A stretch of DNA of 10,778 nucleotides from the NCBI GenBank assembly GCA_030665925.1, contig DAOUYX010000038.1:1-10778 (forward strand), written 5' to 3'. A program made the position numbers and the translations under genes. Within the stretch, counting starts at the first letter, position 1; each line of letters starts with the position of its first letter. Shown here in pieces: positions 5,617 through 10,778 of the stretch. The DNA is from Methanosarcinales archaeon. Lineage in GTDB: Archaea > Halobacteriota > Syntropharchaeia > Alkanophagales > Methanospirareceae. The notes beneath the pieces were generated by a model. That model searched no databases, was not told the origin of the DNA, and worked only from the letters and a program-made list of their open reading frames with translations.

Positions 5617-5958
5617 ATGGGAGGAAATAGACACAGATATATGTATTACATGACTGGTTTGCCAGGCTGGATGAGATTTGGATATTCACCGGGCTGGGCA
5701 GGAAGAAGTCCAACCGGAATGCCGCCAGGTGCACAGTATCTCACGCAGACAGGACAGATGCCACAGTTTGCGTCCTGGATACAGCAGCAAGCACCAGCAG
5801 CCGCAGGAGTAGGTGCGGGTGTAGGAGCGCCTGTTACACCAGTGGGCATGCCGACGATGCCGAAGGAGCAGGAGATTTCAATGCTTGAATCGCAGGCGAA
5901 TATGCTTGGCGACCAGTTAGAGCAGATAAAGAAGCGATTGGAAGAGCTTAAGAAGTAA
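5617..5958 (+). CDS. DUF5320-like protein with C-terminal coiled coil
   Basis: The 113-residue product has an aromatic N-terminus (MGGNRHRYMYYMTGLPGW), a Gly/Pro/Met region, a Gln/Ala/Pro-Val linker and a coiled coil over the last 32 residues (ISMLESQANMLGDQLEQIKK and on). That architecture is the DUF5320 type. The coiled coil resembles the tail of the NifX protein at 4509-5153: both end in KKR, I or L, then EELKK. Pairing of the two tails is plausible. GGAGGTGAT at 5601-5609 is a perfect ribosome binding site for the ATG at 5617. The 55-nt gap before the gene is AT-rich and shows no convincing promoter. A T-tract follows the gene. Confidence 0.7.
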   Translation: MGGNRHRYMYYMTGLPGWMRFGYSPGWAGRSPTGMPPGAQYLTQTGQMPQFASWIQQQAPAAAGVGAGVGAPVTPVGMPTMPKEQEISMLESQANMLGDQLEQIKKRLEELKK

Positions 5959-5980
5959 ATCAGATAGCTCTTCCATCTTC

Positions 5981-5991
5981 TATTTTTTTTT
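5981..5991 (+). terminator. Poly-T terminator after the coiled-coil gene
   Basis: A run of nine T residues lies 25 nt after the stop codon at 5958. Archaeal transcription can end at such T-tracts without a hairpin. It would separate the first NifX operon from the IscU-led group. The same AT-rich stretch could instead carry the promoter of the IscU-like gene. Confidence 0.45.
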
Positions 5992-6024
5992 AAAATTGTG
6001 AACTTGTTGTGTTAGATTAGGATA

Positions 6025-6513
6025 ATGGAAATGGATAAGGATACACGAAAGGAAGGGTTAAGAGTGGAAGATTTGGAATCAGCAGATTTAGACGAGCTTG
6101 TAGGTAGTATAGAGGAGACAATAAGGAAGGAGGAGCGCGAGATATACACTGAGAGGACTCTGGCGGAAGCTTACAATCCGAAGAACGTAGGTGAGTTGGA
6201 GAATCCTGATGGCACAGCCCGAGTAACGGGTCCCTGTAGCGATACCGTACAGATACACTTACAAGTGGAGAACGGTAGAATCGCGGACAGTAAATTCATA
6301 ACCGATGGTTGCGGCGCTTCAACGGCGTGTGGAAGTGTCGTTACCGAACTGGTGAAAGGTAAAACAGTCGAAGAGGCTTTCACTGTAGGGGATAGGGAAG
6401 TTCTGTCGGTTTTGGGTGGCTTACCAGAGGAGAATATTCATTGCGCTCTGCTTGCAACGAACACGCTCAGAGCAGCTCTGGAGGATTATAAGAATAAGAA
6501 AGAAGGGGAATAA
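6025..6513 (+). CDS. IscU/NifU N-terminal-type Fe-S scaffold protein
   Basis: The 162-residue protein has an acidic N-terminal extension (about 1-55), then the IscU fold. Its cluster ligands are in place: C71 with D73 (GPCSDTVQI), C96 (DGCGAST) and H139-C140 (ENIHCALLA). C102 is an extra cysteine, and the TELVKGKTVEEA motif (107-118) is typical of the family. The usual role is assembling a [2Fe-2S] or [4Fe-4S] cluster and passing it to carriers such as Mrp. No cysteine desulfurase gene lies in the window, so sulfur must come from elsewhere, perhaps from sulfide directly. The ribosome binding site is weak (attagga), so the start could be ATG 6025 or 6031. It leads a group with NifX and the two MinD ATPases. 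Confidence 0.87.
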   Translation: MEMDKDTRKEGLRVEDLESADLDELVGSIEETIRKEEREIYTERTLAEAYNPKNVGELENPDGTARVTGPCSDTVQIHLQVENGRIADSKFITDGCGASTACGSVVTELVKGKTVEEAFTVGDREVLSVLGGLPEENIHCALLATNTLRAALEDYKNKKEGE

Positions 6514-6537
6514 AGGAAGAAAAAAGGAGATGAAGAT

Positions 6538-6897
6538 ATGAAACTATGCATTCCCACGCTGGGAAATGGAGGATTGGATGATCTTGTAAGTGAGCATTTT
6601 GGAAGAGCGCCGACTTTTACCGTTGTGGACATGGTGAATAACGAGGTGAACGTAGTAGGGAACACGGGCGAACATTTTGGCGGTGTGGGAAATACACCGG
6701 AACTCGTAGCTGGCGCAGGCGCGGAAATAATGCTCTGTTCTGGATTGGGACCGCGTGCAATCAGCGCGTTTGAACAGTTGGGGATAGAGGTGTATGTGGG
6801 CGCCAGTGGCACGGTGAAGGATGCAGTAAACGCTTTTCAGGCAGGGAAGCTTGCTGAAGCCAGTGACGCCAATGCGTGTCAGTCGCACAGGCATTAA
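6538..6897 (+). CDS. NifX-type (dinitrogenase Fe-Mo cofactor) protein, short form
   Basis: This is the stand-alone version of the fold: 119 residues with MKLCIPTLGNGGLDDLVSEH, FGRAPTFTVVD, GGVGNTPELVAGAGAEIM and VGASGTVKDAVNAF. It is a paralogue of residues 1-110 of the protein at 4509 but lacks the linker and coiled coil. It ends in a short tail with one Cys and three His (ANACQSHRH and upstream) that could help bind metal. The ribosome binding site AAGGAGATGA precedes the ATG. It lies 24 nt after the IscU-like gene and 9 nt before the MinD-type gene, so this is one transcription unit. Confidence 0.87.
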   Translation: MKLCIPTLGNGGLDDLVSEHFGRAPTFTVVDMVNNEVNVVGNTGEHFGGVGNTPELVAGAGAEIMLCSGLGPRAISAFEQLGIEVYVGASGTVKDAVNAFQAGKLAEASDANACQSHRH

Positions 6898-6906
6898 AAC
6901 CCCGAA

Positions 6907-7761
6907 ATGATCATTTCGGTAGCAAGCGGTAAGGGCGGCACGGGCAAGACCACCGTTGCCGTCAATCTTGCTCTGGCACTTTCGAATACACCAGTGCAGT
7001 TGCTCGATTGCGATGTCGAAGAGCCGAATGCGCATATCTTCCTTAATCCTGCGATCGAGGAGACAAAACCGGCGCAGACTCTGGTGCCAAAGGTCAATTA
7101 CGAGTTGTGTGATTACTGCGGTAAGTGCGCTCCCGCATGTGAATATAACGCCCTTGTGGTAGTGCCCCAAAAAGAAGTCATGGTGTTCCCCGAACTCTGC
7201 CACGGCTGTGGGCTATGCTCCCTGGTCTGCCCGCAGGATGCGATCAGCGAGGAACCGAGGGAGATCGGCGTTATCAAAAAGGGAACGAGCGGTGACGGTA
7301 CAATAGACCTTGTGTACGGGCTGCTGAATATCGGCGAAGTGATGGCAACACCGCTGATAGACCAGGTGAAAGCGGAGCTTAATCCGGCGAAGACCGTGAT
7401 TATTGATGTGCCGCCAGGAACGGCATGCCCGGTAATTGCAGCGGTACAAGGCAGTGACTACTGTATTCTCGTGACCGAGCCCACGCCGTTTGGACTCTAC
7501 GATTTGAAGCTTGCGGTTGAGGTGCTCCGAGTGCTCAAGATTCCGTTCGGTATAGTCGTCAATAAAGCAGGGATTGGGGATCGGAAGGTTTACGAGTACT
7601 GCGAGAATGTGGACATTCCAATTTTACTTGAGATTCCGCATGACAAACGAATTGCACGGTGCTATTCCGAGGGCGTGCCGTTTGCGAATAAGATGCCCGA
7701 GTGGAAGGAGCGATTTGTGAAGATGATGAGTCAGATTGAGGAGTACGTGTACGAGCAATGA
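6907..7761 (+). CDS. MinD/ParA-type ATPase with inserted 2x[4Fe-4S] ferredoxin (first copy)
   Basis: The 284-residue protein has a deviant Walker A (SGKGGTGKTT, 7-16) and LLDCDVEEPNAH (32-43). Two CxxCxxCxxxC sets follow, at C68/71/74/78 and C98/101/104/108. A Walker B-like VIIDVPPGTACP and the VTEPTPFGLYDL motif come later. This is the COG1149 architecture, in which a bacterial-type ferredoxin is inserted into a MinD fold. In the Desulfovibrio ORP locus such ATPases (DVU2103/DVU2104 type) associate with a NifX-type protein. They presumably couple ATP hydrolysis to cluster transfer or redox change. The ATG at 6907 starts right at the Walker strand; no strong ribosome binding site is seen. The stop overlaps the next gene by 4 nt. 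Confidence 0.9.
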   Translation: MIISVASGKGGTGKTTVAVNLALALSNTPVQLLDCDVEEPNAHIFLNPAIEETKPAQTLVPKVNYELCDYCGKCAPACEYNALVVVPQKEVMVFPELCHGCGLCSLVCPQDAISEEPREIGVIKKGTSGDGTIDLVYGLLNIGEVMATPLIDQVKAELNPAKTVIIDVPPGTACPVIAAVQGSDYCILVTEPTPFGLYDLKLAVEVLRVLKIPFGIVVNKAGIGDRKVYEYCENVDIPILLEIPHDKRIARCYSEGVPFANKMPEWKERFVKMMSQIEEYVYEQ

Positions 7762-8621
7762 AGCAATTAACGATTATTAGTGGTAAAGGCGGCACGGGCA
7801 AGACGACAATTGTCGGCTCGTTCGCAGTGCTCGCAGAGAACAAGGTCCTTGCAGACTGCGACGTAGACGCGCCGGACCTCCATCTGTTGTTGCATCCGGA
7901 AATCATAGAGAGAGAGGAGTTTAAAGGCGTGAAAATTGCCGTGATGGATAAAACGCTATGCACCGAGTGCGGCACGTGCGCGGAGACCTGCAGATTCAAT
8001 GCTATCGTTTTGACTGAAGAATCCGATTATACAGTCAATCCAGCACGCTGTGAGGGCTGTGGCGCTTGTGTGTTTACGTGTCCGCAAGAGGCGCTCACGC
8101 TGCAAGAACGCGTCTCGGGGTACGCATTTGTATCAAGAACGAAGTACGGCACAATGGCGCATGCACAGCTCAATATCGCGGAAGAGGCCTCTGGGAAACT
8201 GGTCACTGCTGTCAGAGAGAATGCACGGCAGGCTGCGGAGCAGGAGGGTTGCGACCTCATTCTGATTGACGGAGCGCCAGGCATCGGCTGCCCGGTAATT
8301 GCATCTTTGACCGGCGTGGACCTCGCACTTATCGTTACCGAGCCCACGATGTCAGGACTGCATGACCTCGAACGAATCCTGGATGTGACCAGACATTTCG
8401 GGATTGGTTCAACCGTCTGCATCAACAAATACGACATTAATGTGGAGAACAGCAAGAGGATTACCGAGTTTTGCCGGCAACGTGGAGTAGAGGTTGTTGG
8501 AAACATTCCTTACGACCCCGTGGTCACCGAGGCAATGGTTGCAGGTATGCCTGTGGTTGAATTCTCGAAAGGCGGGGTGGTATCGGATGCGATAAAGGAT
8601 GTGTGGGGGTGCATAAAATAG
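7758..8621 (+). CDS. MinD/ParA-type ATPase with inserted 2x[4Fe-4S] ferredoxin (second copy)
   Basis: The 287-residue protein is a diverged paralogue of the preceding one. It has ISGKGGTGKTT (7-17), LADCDVDAPDLHLLL (31-45) and ferredoxin cysteines at exactly the same positions, 68/71/74/78 and 98/101/104/108. LILIDGAPGIGCPVIASL and VTEPTMSGLHDLE follow. Start and stop overlap as ATGA with the first copy, so translation is coupled and a heterodimer is likely. This two-gene pair is the standard arrangement of the family in anaerobes. The plus-strand locus ends here. A short T-run (about 8631-8636) lies just after the gene. Confidence 0.9.
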   Translation: MKQLTIISGKGGTGKTTIVGSFAVLAENKVLADCDVDAPDLHLLLHPEIIEREEFKGVKIAVMDKTLCTECGTCAETCRFNAIVLTEESDYTVNPARCEGCGACVFTCPQEALTLQERVSGYAFVSRTKYGTMAHAQLNIAEEASGKLVTAVRENARQAAEQEGCDLILIDGAPGIGCPVIASLTGVDLALIVTEPTMSGLHDLERILDVTRHFGIGSTVCINKYDINVENSKRITEFCRQRGVEVVGNIPYDPVVTEAMVAGMPVVEFSKGGVVSDAIKDVWGCIK

Positions 8622-8774
8622 TATGAATGAATTTTTTGACATCCATTTGGGTTCAGGCGAAATCATTGTTATTTACCTTTAAGAAAAGGAAAACTTAGAG
8701 CACACAAAACCTGGTACATATCACTTTATAACAAACTTTTTGGAGGAAAGCATCAAAAATAAAAAATCGAAAAG

Positions 8775-8784
8775 CTTTTATATT
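8775..8784 (+). promoter_or_regulatory. Strong archaeal BRE/TATA promoter
   Basis: cttttatatt preceded by purine-rich cgaaaag closely fits the archaeal BRE plus TATA pattern. Start would be about 8805-8810. No protein gene begins within 250 nt, and the GC-rich structured segment begins about 20 nt after the predicted start. It would drive a structured RNA, or a long leader to the gene at 9085. Confidence 0.5.
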
Positions 8785-8805
8785 CCTGTGATAAAGGTAT
8801 TGTTT

Positions 8806-8912
8806 AGGTCATAGGTACTCGTGCTTAAGGGCAGGCCCTGTACTTAAGTACGGGGTATGTGACTTCGGGAAGCCAACATGAGGTATGCCCGAGGTCGGGG
8901 TGGGCTCGGATA
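8806..8912 (+). ncRNA. Candidate structured RNA or leader (three-way junction)
   Basis: In the 463-nt stretch without a supported gene (8622-9084) this is the only GC-rich block. GGGCA (8829-8833) pairs with TGCCC (8886-8890) and closes two hairpins. One is a 9-bp stem, 8835-8843 with 8848-8856, loop TTAA. The other has ATGT (8857-8860) with ACAT (8876-8879) and inner CTT-CGGG-AAG (8863-8872). A third hairpin, CCGAG (8889-8893) with CTCGG (8905-8909), shares two bases with the closing stem, so the two may alternate. It does not match tRNA, SRP RNA, RNase P or common riboswitch motifs that I know. The 5' end is inferred from the TATA box. It could be an independent ncRNA, a regulatory leader of the inositol-phosphate synthase gene, or a remnant of an insertion sequence end. 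Confidence 0.4.
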
Positions 8913-8930
8913 GCTTAATACAGGAGAAGA

Positions 8931-8954
8931 ATGAAGATGGCAGGTGCTGATTGA
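8931..8954 (+). CDS. Possible seven-codon leader ORF
   Basis: AGGAG (8922-8926) is spaced four bases from an ATG that opens MKMAGAD and a TGA. It lies just after the third hairpin of the RNA candidate and before the GGATAT repeats. Such a short ORF may be chance; it is recorded because of the good ribosome binding site and its place in a presumed leader. Confidence 0.15.
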   Translation: MKMAGAD

Positions 8955-8967
8955 AGTTTGTCCGGAA

Positions 8968-9035
8968 GGATATAGATGGAACAGGTTCGGATATAACGCT
9001 GAATAGGCGGGATATGCGAAGTAAATTCGGATATA
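8968..9035 (+). repeat. Four phased GGATAT(A) motifs
   Basis: GGATAT starts at 8968, 8989, 9010 and 9029, spaced 21, 21 and 19 nt. Three of the four continue as GGATATA, and two read TTCGGATATA. Spacing near two helical turns puts all copies on about the same DNA face, as in operator arrays. They lie 50-117 nt before the ATG at 9085. Confidence 0.5.
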
Positions 9036-9084
9036 CAATGTTATATGAAACTTTGGCATCAGAATAAACAGGAGCTGATTGCTT

Positions 9085-9378
9085 ATGGAAAAAATCAAAA
9101 TAGGGATTGTAGGAATTGGTAACTGCGCAAGTTCATTACTTCAAGGTATTGAGTACTATAGAAATAAAGATAGCAAAGAGGCTATCGGCTTGATGCACTG
9201 GGACATCGGTGGTTACAAGCCTTATGGTATTGAAGTGGTAGCTGCCTTTGATGTAGATAAGAGGAAAGTGGGGAAGGACTTAAGTGAAGCGATTTTTGCA
9301 GAGCCTAACTGTACTGCGGTGTTTTGTCGAGTGCCTTTGAAGGGACATTCAGAGATTAGTCAACCTTTGATAAAGTGA
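9085..9378 (+). pseudogene. Truncated inositol-1-phosphate synthase (N-terminal fragment)
   Basis: The first 85 or so residues match archaeal myo-inositol-1-phosphate synthase: KIGIVGIGNCASSLLQGIEY (NAD-binding strand and loop), GLMHWDIGGYKPYGIEVVAA, FDVDKRKVGKDLSEAIF and PNCTAVFCRVP. The reading then changes to an unrelated tail and stops at residue 97, whereas full-length members have roughly 360-390 residues. The missing catalytic and tetramerisation parts are nowhere in the window, so the fragment should be inactive. The break lies near 9340. The start at 9085 has AGGAG about 10 nt upstream. An upstream in-frame TTG (9079) is less likely. Confidence 0.75.
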
Positions 9379-9388
9379 GGCATTGCTC

Positions 9389-10093
9389 ATGGAAGAACTC
9401 ACAGTATTGTTTAAAATTCTTTCTGGAATATTTGGAGTTATTATTGCCTATCTAACCTATCTGACACACAGACGTAGCACCAAGATAAAAGAACTGGAAG
9501 ATGAAATATACCATTTAAAGAGAATAAATTTACAAATAACCAGTAAAGTCAATCCGGAATCAGACAGGAGGTTGATTATCGAAGCGGAAAAAACTATTCA
9601 AATAATGGGAATAAATGCACTTGCTCCATTACACCATTGTCGTGAAGAACTCATTGATTTTTTGAAAACCAAGAAAGGATCCATCCAAATTTTATTGCTT
9701 GATCCATCCAAAAAATGGTTTCAAAAAAGAGCTGAGAAGGAGGGGGATATTGTCGAGCGGTTAAAAAGTGAGTGGATAGCTTCCATAAAAATCATAAAAG
9801 ACATATCTCATATTACAGAAGACCACGATAAAATAGAATTGAAACTATATAATACAGAACCCACGCGTGCCCTTCTGATCGTAGACGCATCTGAGCAAGA
9901 ACCATACAAAAGCTGAATGCTAATTAATTATTATCCCCCATCATCAGGCACCCGTGGATATGAAGGTGGACAATTTCTTGCAGAACGTTCTTTGATAAGA
10001 GACAAAGACAGTTTTGAGAGAAATTTATCCTATTTTTCAAATTTATGGGCAAAATCTAGGTCAATAGATGTGAATGAGATTAACGGAGAGTAA
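9389..10093 (+). pseudogene. Membrane-anchored, possibly PLD-like protein split by an in-frame TGA
   Basis: The frame is open from ATG 9389 to a TAA at 10091-10093 except for one TGA at 9914-9916. Ahead of the stop are a membrane helix (LFKILSGIFGVIIAYLTYL, about 7-25), a short coiled coil and an alpha/beta domain. That domain has IQIMGINALAPL, SIQILLLDPSKKW and RALLIVDAS, which resembles PLD-like or effector-associated domains of prokaryotic defence and signalling proteins (low certainty). After the stop, in the same frame, an ATG directly follows and the sequence continues plausibly with NYYPPSSGTRGYEGGQF and a further helix. One nonsense change in a single gene of about 234 codons is the simplest reading. 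A split gene with reinitiation at ATG 9917 or a sequencing error is possible. Confidence 0.55.
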
Positions 10094-10098
10094 TGCGT

Positions 10099-10125
10099 GC
10101 TTGCCTTGCTACATAGTATGCAAGC
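10099..10125. other. Hairpin just after the split gene
   Basis: GCTTGC (10099-10104) and GCAAGC (10120-10125) form a perfect 6-bp stem with a 15-nt loop. The flanking GCG and CGC can add an outer stem across a small internal loop. It lies six bases after the TAA at 10093. It lacks a T-run, so a terminator is possible but not clear. The remaining bases to 10191 show nothing else I can support. Confidence 0.3.
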
Positions 10126-10191
10126 TTGCGCTGGATAGAGGAATTGTGGGACCTCTAATTAAGAATACCACATGGAATTGCTGAAACCGAA

Positions 10192-10419
10192 ATGCTCGAA
10201 GGAGAGTTGATTTATGCTGAAAATGGCAATATTAGACAGGCTAACTCATTAGTTTCAAAAGCATCAGAAGTTTTTCGTAATCTCCGTTTTAAGTTGTTGG
10301 AAAATGAGTCAGCAATAATGATGAAAAAAATATCGTTAAAAGATGAAGTATACTATTTACGTATCCTCTTCAAATTAAAGGGTAACTCAAAAATTGCAAA
10401 TATGCAGAATCATCGATAA
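10192..10419 (+). CDS. Fragment resembling a TPR-repeat protein
   Basis: The 75-residue frame is open from about 10161 without another start. Residues such as ETEMLEGELIYAENGNIRQA and the following SLVSKASEVFRNLRFKLLEN fit the spacing of a tetratricopeptide repeat (small residue, L-x2-G, Y/A, then A and F). The rest (KDEVYYLRILFKLKGNSKIA) is not recognised. There is no ribosome binding site before the ATG. It looks like the last repeat and tail of a longer TPR protein, left as a remnant. It could also be a chance frame. Confidence 0.35.
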   Translation: MLEGELIYAENGNIRQANSLVSKASEVFRNLRFKLLENESAIMMKKISLKDEVYYLRILFKLKGNSKIANMQNHR

Positions 10420-10456
10420 TGCTATCATTTTTGACAGATGCCATACATACACAAAA

Positions 10457-10467
10457 GTTTTATTATA
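10457..10467 (+). promoter_or_regulatory. TATA box before the IS66-type gene
   Basis: gttttattata preceded by an A-rich acaaaa fits the archaeal promoter pattern. It lies 50-60 nt before the ATG at 10517, placing the start near 10488. Confidence 0.45.
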
Positions 10468-10516
10468 CCTCAATTTCTACTGGAATATATATGTCGGGAG
10501 AGTAAAAGGTATTCCC

Positions 10517-10778
10517 ATGAACCGATCACAGATCACAGAAGCATTAAAGGCTCTAAATATCCGCCCTGATGAAATTGCGGATGAACGATTGGCAGAAGTC
10601 ATCCGCATCCTGTTCCAGCTCATTGAAGATTTGAGCGAGGAGAATGAAAAATTAAAAGCAGAAAACCAGAAATTACGGGATGCAATCAATCTACTAAAAG
10701 GAGAGCAAGCCAAACCAGACACTAAACCCTCCAGGAAGAAACCGAACGAAGACATCTCTTCAGAAGAAGAAAGAAAAC
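10517..10778 (+). mobile_element. IS66-type transposase, N-terminal part (runs off the window)
   Basis: The 87 visible codons give the helical N-terminus typical of IS66-family transposases. A leading helix (DERLAEVIRILFQLIEDL) is followed by the leucine-zipper-like EENEKLKAENQKLRDAINLL (41-60), KGEQAKPDTKPSRKKP and an acidic, serine-rich stretch (EDISSEEERK). Related archaeal copies read EENEKLRAEN...LKGEQGKP, followed by SSEKERR. The zinc-binding and DDE domains would lie beyond the window. A weak AGGT precedes the ATG at 10517. The left end of the element is not identified; it probably lies between 10420 and 10516. Confidence 0.72.

Noticed and set aside
8821..8912. tRNA gene in the GC-rich block
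   Set aside because: There is no 7-bp acceptor stem, anticodon arm of the right size, or TTCRA-type T-loop; the fold is a three-way junction.
8844..9098. Minus-strand ORF with periodic Tyr-Pro pairs
   Set aside because: The periodicity is the reverse reading of the GGATAT repeats, and the frame also runs through the structured RNA block and the start of the inositol-phosphate synthase fragment.
9914..9916. TGA read as selenocysteine
   Set aside because: No SECIS-like structure or selenoprotein family fits, and the domain has no redox role; a nonsense change is simpler.
10483..10492. Third copy of the palindromic operator before the IS66-type gene
   Set aside because: Only GAATATATAT matches; the right half of the palindrome is missing, so it is probably chance in AT-rich DNA.
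10477..10755. Minus-strand ORF across the IS66-type gene
   Set aside because: It is the antisense of the coiled-coil transposase N-terminus, which is clearly recognisable on the plus strand.

Overview
The window looks archaeal and anaerobic. It opens with a 4-phosphopantoate--beta-alanine ligase (archaeal phosphopantothenate synthetase), which belongs to the archaeal CoA pathway. Several genes are preceded by TATA-type promoter elements and by GGAGGTGAT-like ribosome binding sites. It also holds a fragment of archaeal-type inositol-1-phosphate synthase. The mix of Fe-S/NifX-type genes, Gly-rich small proteins and an IS66-type transposase would suit a methanogen or ANME-like Halobacteriota archaeon. 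That lineage is an inference, not something the sequence proves.

Left part (1-3000): the tail of an unrecognised protein (1-141) and the phosphopantothenate synthetase (270-1019) read rightward. Facing them on the minus strand are a double zinc-ribbon protein, a 4-oxalocrotonate tautomerase-like protein and a class I SAM methyltransferase. The methyltransferase lies between two inward-facing copies of a 19-bp repeat (1986-2004 and 2888-2906, 17/19 identical). Each copy has a stem-loop just outside it. The downstream copy is part of an attC-like structure (1898-1992), so this gene may sit in a mobile cassette.

Centre (3097-8621): a coherent plus-strand metal-cofactor locus. In order it encodes a DUF134 DNA-binding protein, an Mrp/NBP35 P-loop ATPase, and a NifX-type protein with a Gly/Met-rich linker and coiled-coil tail. 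Next come a Gly/Arg/aromatic small protein, a Gly-rich zinc ribbon, a DUF5320-like coiled-coil protein and an IscU/NifU-type scaffold. A second NifX protein and two tandem MinD-type ATPases, each with an inserted 2x[4Fe-4S] ferredoxin module, complete it. The set resembles the 'orange protein' (ORP) clusters of anaerobes such as Desulfovibrio (DUF134 + NifX-type ORP + Mrp + MinD-ferredoxin ATPases). A 19-nt identical sequence centred on an AT-rich palindrome lies before both the DUF134 gene and the first NifX gene, each time downstream of a TATA box. I infer that the DUF134 protein regulates both.

Right part (8622-10778): a degraded accessory region, more AT-rich by eye. A strong TATA box (8775-8784) precedes a compact GC-rich segment (8829-8909) that folds into a three-way junction plus a third hairpin, a candidate structured RNA or leader. 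A GGATAT motif then repeats four times at 21, 21 and 19-nt steps. After that come a truncated inositol-1-phosphate synthase, a membrane-anchored protein interrupted by an in-frame TGA, a TPR-like fragment, and the start of an IS66-type transposase that runs off the window.
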